Origin: Acetobacterium sp.
GTDB lineage: Bacteria > Bacillota > Clostridia > Eubacteriales > Eubacteriaceae
NCBI RefSeq assembly: GCF_030652775.1
Contig: NZ_JAUSPS010000012.1
Span: forward strand, 62,001 to 126,000
Length of the DNA stretch: 64,000 bases
Reading direction: 5' to 3'
This document shows, in pieces, positions 1 to 6,585 of this stretch. Each line of letters starts with the position of its first letter. The stretch's first letter is position 1. The notes under the pieces were generated by a model that was given only the letters and a program-made list of their open reading frames with translations, made no database searches and was not told the origin of the DNA. The translations under genes were made by a program, and so were the position numbers.

Positions 1-4
1 ACTT

Positions 5-992
5 GGACAAAAATGTCCGTGTTCAACTGACTATGGTTTTGACAGCCGGTTTCGCTCCTCCAAATTGAGGAACGAGATATGAGGGAATTATCCCACATCT
101 GGCCCTGGCTCCAGTATCTGCAAACAACCGGCAAACAATTTGCTACCGTCATTCGTGTCGGTGCCAGATCCCCGGCCCCTGAAGGGGTTTCCAATATGGT
201 AAGGCCTTGAAGAGGGTATGCCCAACTTGGTAATACCTTTCCCCAAAATTGGGGACATCTTCAGGTATGGTATAACCTGTACCAGACCATTTTTTTATAA
301 TTGGTGTGCCTTAATCCGGGGTGTGTCGCGTTTTGCTACCCACTGGCCCTTACTGATGGTGTGCCCTGATCCGGGGTATACGGCGTTTTGCCGTACACCT
401 CCAATAACTCCATAGGTACAAACATAAGCACCACCCAATAAAAACGGCTGTATGAGGCTGTCAGAGGATTATTTTATGGCAATGCGATTGCAGCCACATC
501 ACAGCCGAAAATTCCGCCCTGATACCCCTGGTATTTCAGGGTAAACGGTGGAGCCGGTAAAATATCCGTGTCCTGGTGACACGGTTTATTTTCAGCTATA
601 GAGGACTCCTCAATTTTGAGGGCACCCATCACAACCCAGATTTGGGGGTTGACCTTTCGTCGAAATTTCGACAAAACTATGTCCTGGTGTAACTACTCAA
701 TTTTGAGCACACCCGGTACAACGGAAAAACCCGTTCTATTTGGCGGCGGAAAATTCCGCTGTGACATTTGGTGGTCGAAAATTCGGCTACCAGATCGGCC
801 CAATTTTCGGCCGGTGTTTCTTCCACAATTGGAATAAAGTATTGGCTCCCGTTTTTTCGGGTACCAATCGCCATGGTACTTTCGCTCATTTTTGCGCAAA
901 AGTCTGAACCCTCAGATTTTTCAGAAAGTTCAGAGGGTACTTTTTCCGTTTTTTCCGATAAAGTCCAACTGTCCGATTTTCCGGATAGTTGG
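5..992. repeat. Array of short hairpins with unrelated stems and AT-rich loops
   Basis: This stretch has no convincing gene. Instead I see about twenty short inverted repeats, usually 4-7 bp arms around an A/T-rich centre. Examples: GGACA/TGTCC (5-18), CCTC/GAGG (57-70), GCAAA/TTTGC (131-143), CCCC/GGGG around AAAATT (241-254), CCGTGTC/GACACGG (566-584), CCTC/GAGG around AATTTT (608-621), GTCGAAATTTCGAC (659-672), CTC/GAG around AATTTT inside GGTGT/ACACC (686-713), AACGG/CCGTT (720-735), GCGG/CCGC around AAAATT (746-759), CGGCC/GGCCG (796-813), TTCCA/TGGAA (821-834), CCCG/CGGG around TTTTTT (848-861) and an 11-bp stem with one GU pair (965-992). The stems do not resemble each other; the loops do. 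No T-run follows the stems, so they are not ordinary terminators. Function unknown. Confidence 0.75.
303..399. repeat. Pair of diverged direct repeats, each centred on GTTTT
   Basis: Two copies of about 40 bp start with GGTGTGCC, continue through ATCCGGGGT and reach a GTTTT centre (303-342 and 358-399). The second copy folds into a near-perfect 10-bp hairpin, ACGGC-GTTTT-GCCGT extended by GGT/ACC arms. The first copy has different bases at the stem positions and pairs only partly. They show that the hairpins of the surrounding array are related by duplication followed by change in the stems. Confidence 0.6.
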
Positions 993-1017
993 CCAGCCTA
1001 TATAAAGCTGAATGCCA

Positions 1018-1599
1018 TCATTTGCCATCATTCAACCCCAATGCCTCAATGAACCCGTCATTTTCAAATAGTTCAGACTCTATGTTTTTGCCGTCGATCT
1101 CTGCATTTAATTTATCAATCCTGATCCTCTGCTCTAATGTGGCCAGATCCATGTGATCCGATAGCCACTGGAGGGCTTTCATGCGGTCAAGAAGCTTTAC
1201 CTTTATCCCATTATCCGTTAAGGCTATCTCAGATATTAAGCGACCGTCAACCTCTTCAGAGTTCCTGAGATACACACCATCACTATTGAAAGACACAATA
1301 TCCGATATATCAGCAAAAGCAATCTCCATGAACAGCTGAAATATATCCTCTGGCCCAATTAACAAGCATTCTGACCTTATCTGCATAAGCTTCTGAATTT
1401 CACTTTTTATACTACCATTTATTAACAACCGGGCACCATGGGCGTTGGCCTGGGCATAGTTGCAACCATAAGCCTTCTGATAACTCTTGGTTGCGTTAAA
1501 GCAGCATATGTAATGCAAGCAGAAATCCCTCTGTTTGTCCGTTAAATCAGGATTTTCGAAGACTGAACAAATTACTTTTTCGATAACATCTTTAGTCAT
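1018..1599 (-). CDS. Phage terminase small subunit
   Basis: A protein of 193 residues. The N-terminal half has the layout of the terminase small-subunit family (Terminase_2 type): a segment reading LTDKQRDFCLHYI, then a helix-turn-helix stretch around residues 33-60 (ATKSYQKAYGCNYAQANAHG), then an acidic helical C-terminus. Such proteins form rings that recognise packaging sites on phage DNA and hand them to the large terminase. The start has a good GAGGTGGGAAT ribosome site. It is the last gene of the leftward operon; no large terminase follows for at least 1 kb, which is unusual for a phage packaging module and typical of satellites that redirect packaging. Four AACGTT palindromes lie just upstream. 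Family assignment is fairly firm; target specificity is unknown. Confidence 0.8.
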   Translation of the reverse strand: MTKDVIEKVICSVFENPDLTDKQRDFCLHYICCFNATKSYQKAYGCNYAQANAHGARLLINGSIKSEIQKLMQIRSECLLIGPEDIFQLFMEIAFADISDIVSFNSDGVYLRNSEEVDGRLISEIALTDNGIKVKLLDRMKALQWLSDHMDLATLEQRIRIDKLNAEIDGKNIESELFENDGFIEALGLNDGK

Positions 1600-1620
1600 A
1601 TTCCCACCTCAAAACATTCC

Positions 1621-1681
1621 GAACGTTCACTAAAAAAGTTGCAACGTTGCGAACGTTCGCTTTTTTCAATAGTAACGTTAC
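1621..1681 (-). promoter_or_regulatory. Cluster of four AACGTT-centred palindromes upstream of terS
   Basis: Four palindromes share the core AACGTT but differ in their matched flanks: GAACGTTC (1621-1628), GCAACGTTGC (1641-1650), GCGAACGTTCGC (1649-1660) and GTAACGTTAC (1672-1681). Centres are about 21, 9 and 22 bp apart, so the outer pairs lie on one helix face. They sit 20-80 bp upstream of the small-terminase start codon. An operator or a terminase-binding site is the simplest reading; neither is shown. Confidence 0.5.
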
Positions 1682-1726
1682 CATTGGAGCATAGGCCATA
1701 ATAAAGCCCGTATTAAATGTCTCGAC

Positions 1727-1790
1727 CTTAGCATTTCTTAGCATTTCTTAGCATCTGATACCGCCCATACCTTGACATTTCTCAACATCT
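1727..1790. repeat. 10-bp phased direct repeats CTTAGCATTT
   Basis: CTTAGCATTT occurs three times head to tail at 1727-1756 (the third copy ends ATCT). A related pair CTTGACATTT/CTCAACATCT follows at 1771-1790. The 10-bp period equals about one helical turn, as in iterons or packaging-protein sites. The same motif family recurs at 2392-2411 and 2561-2600 in this element. Confidence 0.7.
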
Positions 1791-1800
1791 GAAGAGGTTC

Positions 1801-1857
1801 TTTTTAGGGTGTCACAAATGTCACCATGCTTCCTTTTTAGGGCCTCTAAAATCTCTA
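1801..1857. repeat. Two word-duplication units (W-AAAT-W beside CTTTTTAGGG)
   Basis: Unit 1 is a TTTTTAGGG tract followed by GTCAC-AAAT-GTCAC (words at 1811-1815 and 1820-1824). Unit 2 is CTTTTTAGGG followed by CTCTA-AAAT-CTCTA (1844-1848 and 1853-1857). The two units are 33 bp apart. Within a unit the 5-base word is copied exactly; between units it differs. The stop codon of the gene ending at 1855 falls inside the last word. Confidence 0.75.
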
Positions 1858-2271
1858 AATATCCTCTTCAGGTGCCATAAAAACCCACGGATAACGTTCG
1901 AATAATAAGAGGTGTATTCTGGCTAAATGACCATTAAAACAATAATATAGCATCGTATCATATGGAATTGGGAAAACCGTTGCTGTACCATCGGGATTTA
2001 TCCGGGTTATCTTCCTTGCGCACATGGCACGGATATACTTAAAAACGGCCTCTGCCGGTTCCGGATCCTGATAGAGCTTAACCAAATTATTGAAGAGGTG
2101 CTTTTCATCGTTTGGTAATGTTTCGGGGGCAATGCGCTCATGAACGCCCGTTTTTAATGCGTTGCTATTTCCAGTGGGGGCGCCGTGATTGAGTGCGTTC
2201 TTATTGCCGTAAGGTGCACCATGGCCAGCAGCGTTTTTATTTCCCAGTGGCGCACCGCCTTTATTTTTCAT
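1855..2271 (-). CDS. GAP-GNKNA-repeat protein, small-terminase (YjcR-like) family
   Basis: A 138-residue protein whose first 45 residues hold three copies of a GAPxGNxNAL-type repeat (GGAPLGNKNA, HGAPYGNKNA, HGAPTGNSNA). This N-terminal signature is typical of PBSX/YjcR-like terminase small-subunit relatives in Firmicute phages. The rest is helical, with a conserved-looking CARKITRINPDGTATVF stretch. The start is preceded by GAGGTGAAAAC. It lies upstream of the second small-terminase-type gene, so the element would encode two packaging-recognition proteins. The exact role is inferred from the N-terminal repeat only; the C-terminal part is not recognised. Confidence 0.6.
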   Translation of the reverse strand: MKNKGGAPLGNKNAAGHGAPYGNKNALNHGAPTGNSNALKTGVHERIAPETLPNDEKHLFNNLVKLYQDPEPAEAVFKYIRAMCARKITRINPDGTATVFPIPYDTMLYYCFNGHLARIHLLLFERYPWVFMAPEEDI

Positions 2272-2325
2272 GTTTTCACCTCACCGGTTGTTTGTTTGTT
2301 TTTGAATGTTGTTATTTTGCACGTT

Positions 2326-2543
2326 CCTTTTTAGGGCGTCCGATTTGTCCGGATACAATTCAAAAGGTGAGTTTTTCATAGAGATATGAACCTTAACATT
2401 TCTTAACATCTGGAAGAGGGGCAATAATTGGTAACCCTTTTTTAGGGACTGACAAATCTGACTATACTTCTTTTTTAGGGCCTTGGAAATCTTGGGATAC
2501 TGTATTCCGCAGTAGCCCCTTTTTAGGGTGTTAGAAATGTTAG
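2326..2543. repeat. Four more word-duplication units (W-AAAT/ATTT-W)
   Basis: Each unit starts with CTTTTTAGGG or CTTTTTTAGGG. It is followed by an exactly duplicated 5-base word around a 4-base spacer: GTCCG-ATTT-GTCCG (2338-2351), CTGAC-AAAT-CTGAC (2449-2462), CTTGG-AAAT-CTTGG (2482-2495) and GTTAG-AAAT-GTTAG (2530-2543). Between them, at 2392-2407, CTTAAC-ATTT-CTTAAC shows the same pattern with a 6-base word. On the minus strand the units could be read as 11-residue repeats (P-x-I-S-x-T-L-K-K type), but no ribosome site supports translation. Confidence 0.75.
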
Positions 2544-2560
2544 GACACTTATATCTTAAC

Positions 2561-2630
2561 GTTAGCAATAGTTAGCATTTCTAAGCATTTCTAAGCATAT
2601 TATTCTTGAATGTTAAGTTTTGTTAAGCCC
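2561..2630. repeat. 10-bp phased repeats GTTAGC/CTAAGC and GTTAAG
   Basis: GTTAGC-AATA-GTTAGC-ATTT-CTAAGC-ATTT-CTAAGC runs from 2561 to 2596 in strict 10-bp steps, switching from GTTAGC to its near mirror CTAAGC half-way. TGTTAAG is duplicated 10 bp apart at 2611-2627. It lies just downstream of the RinA-like gene that ends at 2665 (leftward reading). Confidence 0.65.
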
Positions 2631-2664
2631 TTTTATTATGGCCATTAGGATTAAATGGTGTACA

Positions 2665-3114
2665 TCAGCGGTCTATTGCCACAAGCTCCAGCGCCTGGTT
2701 GTGCAATGCCCCCATTTTTTCACCCCGGCCGATGCCTATTTTATTACCAGCCTCTTTATAGTCCATGCCATTAAGATAAAGCAAGTTTAGCAATAGTCGA
2801 TATTTTACAGGCTTTACACTATCTATCATTTTTATGGTCTCCGTTCTGATTCTGACTGATTCCCTGACCTCTGCATCAGCTTTTACCCTTAAAGGTTCCA
2901 GGTCGTTGATCCGGTCATACAGATCTTTTTTATCCCCGCCGGTTATTCTGTCGCCCTTAATGTATTGGGTGGTCATGGTTGCCCGTTCAAAGGCTTTTAA
3001 GTATTTGTCTGTTGCCGCTTCCTGTTTGTCCAGCTGGTACCGGTACCCGGATAAAATCGAGTGCTTCCAGACGTTCCCCGGATCCACCCCGATTGCAATG
3101 TTTGTCTTTGCCAT
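2665..3114 (-). CDS. RinA/ArpU-like phage transcriptional regulator (sigma-70 region-4 fold)
   Basis: 149 residues. The C-terminal 45 residues (KPVKYRLLLNLLYLNGMDYKEAGNKIGIGRG) look like a sigma-70 region 4 helix-turn-helix, the arrangement of DUF1492/RinA/ArpU proteins that switch on late or packaging genes of Firmicute phages. The N-terminal part is charged and helical. Its position just before the two small-terminase genes fits a role as their activator. The start follows directly on the stop codon of the 40-residue gene upstream, with a GGGGG ribosome site in that gene's end. The family call is by pattern and position and is moderately sure. Confidence 0.6.
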   Translation of the reverse strand: MAKTNIAIGVDPGNVWKHSILSGYRYQLDKQEAATDKYLKAFERATMTTQYIKGDRITGGDKKDLYDRINDLEPLRVKADAEVRESVRIRTETIKMIDSVKPVKYRLLLNLLYLNGMDYKEAGNKIGIGRGEKMGALHNQALELVAIDR

Positions 3115-3237
3115 TTAAGCCCCCTTATGGTAAAATGATTTCAATGCATTCATAATATCCACAAAGGGGCCCGTTCCTTTCCGGGTCTTTTTTTTACGCC
3201 TGTAAGGAGAGGTCACACCATGCGCCGGGCTTGCCAT
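3115..3237 (-). CDS. Small basic protein (40 aa), unknown function
   Basis: A 40-residue reading frame (starts MASPAHGVTSPYRRKKKTRK) fills the gap between its neighbours exactly: its ATG lies two bases after the stop of the upstream gene, and its TAA abuts the ATG of the downstream gene. AGAGG lies about 10 bases before the start. The middle is strongly basic (RRKKKTRKG), which suggests nucleic-acid binding. I do not recognise the family. The tight packing in the operon is the main argument that it is real. Confidence 0.5.
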   Translation of the reverse strand: MASPAHGVTSPYRRKKKTRKGTGPFVDIMNALKSFYHKGA

Positions 3238-3238
3238 A

Positions 3239-3442
3239 CTAATTGACCTCTGGCTTATTTAACGCTCTAAAATATTCCAATACGGGCTCTAAACGATAAA
3301 TAGCAGTCTCAACATTACAACAAACGGCCATCTCATCTTCCAACGGATTATCTTCATCAACGATGGGGGTCAGTTCCATTAATGCCAGTGTGATTCTGGT
3401 TTCAATTGATTTGTTTAGGCTCGTGTTTTTTTCACTAATCAT
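3239..3442 (-). CDS. Hypothetical protein (67 aa) of the mobile element
   Basis: A small acidic, probably all-helical protein with no motif I recognise. Two cysteines lie side by side in AVCCNVETA. Its start overlaps the stop of the preceding gene by four bases, so translation is likely coupled. It belongs to the leftward operon of the element. Confidence 0.5.
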   Translation of the reverse strand: MISEKNTSLNKSIETRITLALMELTPIVDEDNPLEDEMAVCCNVETAIYRLEPVLEYFRALNKPEVN

Positions 3443-3657
3443 CGCAAACCCCTTTTTTTACAGTAATGCTTAATTTCTTTATAAACCCGTTCACCTTCAT
3501 CTTTTGCCCGGTCAGCCATCAAACACAGGTCTTGCCCTTTTATACAGGCCTCTTCCCAGTTTGCGGCGTAAACATCAATAATCACCGGCACGTCTGCACC
3601 ATATTCCTTGTCTTCAAAGACAAACCCATATTTTTTTAAATTCCTCATGTTTTTCAT
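3439..3657 (-). CDS. Hypothetical protein (72 aa) of the mobile element
   Basis: An alpha/beta-looking small protein (MKNMRNLKKYGFVFED) with three cysteines and a basic tail (KHYCKKRGLR). It overlaps the nuclease gene upstream by four bases and the 67-residue gene downstream by four bases, as in a tightly coupled phage operon. The start could also be the fourth residue. No function can be assigned. Confidence 0.5.
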   Translation of the reverse strand: MKNMRNLKKYGFVFEDKEYGADVPVIIDVYAANWEEACIKGQDLCLMADRAKDEGERVYKEIKHYCKKRGLR

Positions 3658-4193
3658 CCCTTCAAAAATTTATTGCGTACATGGTAGTATAAAAACGAAT
3701 AAATATATAACCCGGCGTCATTCCGGTCAATGAAAGCCAAATTGAAGCCGTGTTCACTCTGTAAGGACAAGAGGGAAGCCATATAAGCCTTTTCATTGAA
3801 TTGGGTGGTATACCGGTGGTTTATGATGTCACTGAAGCTTTTGCCCTCAATCATCAGGTGAAATTCTGCCTTTGATGCCCGGGTCAACTCATCTTTGAAC
3901 CGCTCCCGGCCGTTGGTGAGATTCCCGGACAGCTCTTCCAGGGATCCCTTGCGCTCAATAACCACCGACTGGTCAAAGAAGAGGTCTCTCATGATGCCCA
4001 TTTCAGCGTTGGCCGGGATCATAGCGGAATAATCGCCAAAACTCAGGGCCTTGGACTGGTAAGGCACCTCTTTCTTTTTTAAATAGCCTGTAATGTGGTC
4101 GTTTGCCTGCTCCCTGGTATCACACAAGATCACCATGGTCTTAAGCAGCGCCTTTAATTCGGTGTCAGAATATCGATATAAGTTCATTGGCAC
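3654..4193 (-). CDS. ERCC4-domain nuclease
   Basis: 179 residues with the core of the ERCC4/XPF-type nuclease fold: CDTREQAN near residue 25, GDYSAMI near residue 52, and VIERKGSLEELSGNL near residue 79 (the D...ERK catalytic pattern). FKDELTRA and MIEGKSF strands and helices follow. Proteins like this in phages and satellites cut branched or single-strand/double-strand junction DNA during replication or recombination. It sits four bases downstream of an unknown gene and overlaps the next small gene. The fold assignment is firm; the biological substrate is not known. Confidence 0.8.
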   Translation of the reverse strand: MPMNLYRYSDTELKALLKTMVILCDTREQANDHITGYLKKKEVPYQSKALSFGDYSAMIPANAEMGIMRDLFFDQSVVIERKGSLEELSGNLTNGRERFKDELTRASKAEFHLMIEGKSFSDIINHRYTTQFNEKAYMASLLSLQSEHGFNLAFIDRNDAGLYIYSFLYYHVRNKFLKG

Positions 4194-4197
4194 CCCC

Positions 4198-4842
4198 TTA
4201 ATTCACTAATTTTAAATGCCGTGGCACTGGCTTTTTCACCGGAAATGATCGGCCATCGTCACCCATCATGAAGGTTTGCCCGTCGTCGGTTTCATATTTC
4301 CTGAAGGTTTCCACCTTTACGCCCTGATCCTCAAAGAATTGCTCCATTAACCCTTTGCCGGTGTCCATGGTATGGATCTCACTGACAACGCTCATACAAT
4401 GCACCTGATACATCATGACGGTGGGGTTCATATAGGCCCATAAGAGGGAAGAGGCCGTTTCCGGTAACCGGATCGGCTCATGTAACCCGTGGGCCTGTAA
4501 TGCCTCCATGGTGCTGAAATAGTCCTTGCACTCGTATTTTGCCCCATCATAGGACTTTGTAACCGGAAAGATCGTCAACAGTTCGGCCGGGGTTAATTCA
4601 CAGATTTCATTTAAGAGCATCTGATCAAAGACTAGCAAGCTTTCCAGATTTTCACGGTCCATGGCCTTAATATCCACAATGGCCAGATAATTGACAGTGT
4701 AAAATATAATCCTCTTCGTAACATCTTTATTATCCGGTACCAATTGTTTTGCCTTTATAGCCCGGATCATGCCTTCAAGGTATTTGCGTTCATAACCAAC
4801 CGGTGGGTGGTCTTTTTGGGTTCCTTCAATGAGTTTTAACAT
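4198..4842 (-). CDS. Hypothetical protein of the replication operon
   Basis: 214 residues, no recognised domain. The likely start is the ATG at 4842, because GGAGG lies seven bases upstream; an ATG 15 bases earlier overlaps that ribosome site. The protein is mixed alpha/beta with an acidic C-terminal segment ending in a basic tail (KKPVPRHLKLVN). It lies between the DUF3987 gene and the ERCC4 nuclease gene, so a role in replication of the element is plausible but only by position. Confidence 0.55.
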   Translation of the reverse strand: MLKLIEGTQKDHPPVGYERKYLEGMIRAIKAKQLVPDNKDVTKRIIFYTVNYLAIVDIKAMDRENLESLLVFDQMLLNEICELTPAELLTIFPVTKSYDGAKYECKDYFSTMEALQAHGLHEPIRLPETASSLLWAYMNPTVMMYQVHCMSVVSEIHTMDTGKGLMEQFFEDQGVKVETFRKYETDDGQTFMMGDDGRSFPVKKPVPRHLKLVN

Positions 4843-4870
4843 GTTTGATCCCTCCAAATTATTGATTTAC

Positions 4871-4931
4871 TGTTAGATATGTTGCAAATGTTAGAAAAGA
4901 TAGTTTTCTTGAATTTACAACATATCTAACA
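4871..4931. repeat. Large inverted repeat downstream of the helicase-like gene
   Basis: Perfect 14-bp arms TGTTAGATATGTTG (4871-4884) and its complement (4918-4931), extendable to 18 of 19 bp, enclose a second stem GAAAA/TTTTC (4894-4908). It fills the gap between the DUF3987 gene and the next gene. The right side also shows TTGTAAAT-type direct repeats. There is no T-run. A replication origin, an operator or an mRNA processing hairpin are possible. An origin next to the replication genes is common in satellites, but this is inference. Confidence 0.55.
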
Positions 4932-4932
4932 T

Positions 4933-6585
4933 TTACAACAGCTTATTAAAAATAAAATACAATGGGTTAAGCTTATAAATAGTAGCTGACTTTCTGCCTA
5001 ATCTTCCAGTATCGAGTGGTTTAATTTCAAATAGATAACCGTACTCAATGAGGGTATCCAGTAAAGGCTCTAAATCAGCTGTTACTTTTATCACTGGGTT
5101 TCTGCACATGATTAATATTTCATTTTTCTTATATTGTTCTTGTGGGTTCTGCTCCAACTTCCTTAAGACAAATCTAACTTGCTTCATCTGGTCATCTGCA
5201 CCCATCAGATCATAGGCATTCATTGAATGAATTAAAAAATATCCCCCTATATCCATTGCGTTTGCCATGGTTTCCATACTGACCGGATCGCCATTAAGTA
5301 GGCTTTCGTATCCCATGCAATGGAGTATTCCAGCTATCCGCAATACTGCACCGTGTAATTTACTGGCAAAATCTGTCATAGTGCTTAAATCATTTCCAAC
5401 CTGCTGCCTGTTTTCAATGTCTTCATAAAACAAGCGATATGCAGCCGTTGCCTCTTCTGACAGTTTAATTATTTTAGGCTGATCGTTTTTTATTTCAAGC
5501 AAGCTATAAATTAGATCCCTATAGGCTCTTTCATAAACCGGTGATATCGGGGTAGTGTCAAAACTGCGATGCCCAACCATTGAATTAGGTTTGCAATATA
5601 AAAATCGTGCTGTTAAGCCCCTGCCTTTAAAGGTGCCATTATCAAACATTCCTTCAATGACATTACTTTGGACGGCCAAAAGAATGGTTAATGTTGGGGC
5701 CGGTATGTATTCCGGGGGCCGTCCCCTCCGGTCTACCCTGATCGAGTCGCCACAATGCGCTTTTAATGTAGTATCAATGGAAACTGTGTTTGAATATTTA
5801 CCGGCCAGTGTGTCAAAGAAACCTCCTTCTGCTGAAATCACTGATAATTTACCGTCATTATCAGCCAACAAAGAGGTTAACGCCTCTGGTGTAACATCAT
5901 CAGCGATCAACCGAAGAGGCCTGATCTGTTCCGCTTCCAACTCCCTGCATTCAGTTTTAAGGTAATATGCTTCATCGGCTTTGTTTGCGTCCTCAAGCTT
6001 TTTAATTTGTTTTTCTTTGGTGCTGAGTTCGATCTTCTGCCTATCTATTTCGGCTTGCCTGCTTTTATTGACTTCCCGTTCAAATTCATGAACATGTTTT
6101 GTCATTGCGTTGATAATGGCACTCTTTCTTTCCCCGGGGTTTGCAATAATCAGGGTATATATGTTTAAAGGCTCAAAATAATCAGGTTTACCTCTGATTT
6201 TAAATTTACCTTGTACAGTACCGGCAATCACTGCCAGTGATGCAACGGCGCACATATCAATAGGTGTGGCCGTGCTTTCTGAAACAGCCTGGACATAGTT
6301 TTTCACCACTGGCGGTAATGATCCAAGTGGAAAAGATGGTAATTTCACTTCTTTTTCAAGCGGTTTTGGCTTTTCCCATTTTATTCCTGGTGTGCTTTCT
6401 GGTATAATAGTTGTATTATCACATTCATTCAACACCACAACATTACCCATTATGTCACTGTTATTCGAGGTTTTATGAGGCTCCTCGGCTTTTAAGGCCT
6501 CAATTTTTTTTATGATCTCATCTTCATGCTTCTTTTTTTCTTCTTCCTGTAATGCTTCCAAAAGTCGTAATTTTTCGCTGTTCAT
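4933..6585 (-). CDS. DUF3987 primase/helicase-like replication protein
   Basis: 550 residues matching the DUF3987 layout: a charged coiled N-terminus (1-60), then LPPVVKNYVQAVSESTATPIDMCAVASLAVIAG, a Walker-A-like loop ANPGERKSA near residue 150, a long coiled segment, and a core with ISAEGGFFDTLAGKYS and a DRRGRPPEYIPAPTLTILL strand. DUF3987 proteins are ATPases found beside small primases in phages and satellites and are thought to act as replicative helicases. The gene follows directly on the stop codon of the CHC2 primase gene, so the pair probably forms one replication module. The family assignment is reasonably sure; activity is inferred. Confidence 0.75.
   Translation of the reverse strand: MNSEKLRLLEALQEEEKKKHEDEIIKKIEALKAEEPHKTSNNSDIMGNVVVLNECDNTTIIPESTPGIKWEKPKPLEKEVKLPSFPLGSLPPVVKNYVQAVSESTATPIDMCAVASLAVIAGTVQGKFKIRGKPDYFEPLNIYTLIIANPGERKSAIINAMTKHVHEFEREVNKSRQAEIDRQKIELSTKEKQIKKLEDANKADEAYYLKTECRELEAEQIRPLRLIADDVTPEALTSLLADNDGKLSVISAEGGFFDTLAGKYSNTVSIDTTLKAHCGDSIRVDRRGRPPEYIPAPTLTILLAVQSNVIEGMFDNGTFKGRGLTARFLYCKPNSMVGHRSFDTTPISPVYERAYRDLIYSLLEIKNDQPKIIKLSEEATAAYRLFYEDIENRQQVGNDLSTMTDFASKLHGAVLRIAGILHCMGYESLLNGDPVSMETMANAMDIGGYFLIHSMNAYDLMGADDQMKQVRFVLRKLEQNPQEQYKKNEILIMCRNPVIKVTADLEPLLDTLIEYGYLFEIKPLDTGRLGRKSATIYKLNPLYFIFNKLL

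Noticed and set aside
5-992. A series of Rho-independent terminators
   Set aside because: Stems are only 4-7 bp in most cases and are not followed by T-runs; many are centred on T or A tracts instead.
1-1017. CRISPR array
   Set aside because: No constant repeat of 24-40 bp and no regular spacers; only stems vary around a short core. No cas genes in the window.
218-1052. Several short frames on both strands across the hairpin field
   Set aside because: They overlap each other, lack ribosome sites, and their sequence is explained by the hairpin DNA.
2281-2568. 95-residue minus-strand frame over the word-duplication units (repeats of P-x-I-S-x-x-L-K-K-x-Y)
   Set aside because: No ribosome site, and the repeat pattern follows from the DNA units. 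Kept as a caution in the finding, not as a gene.
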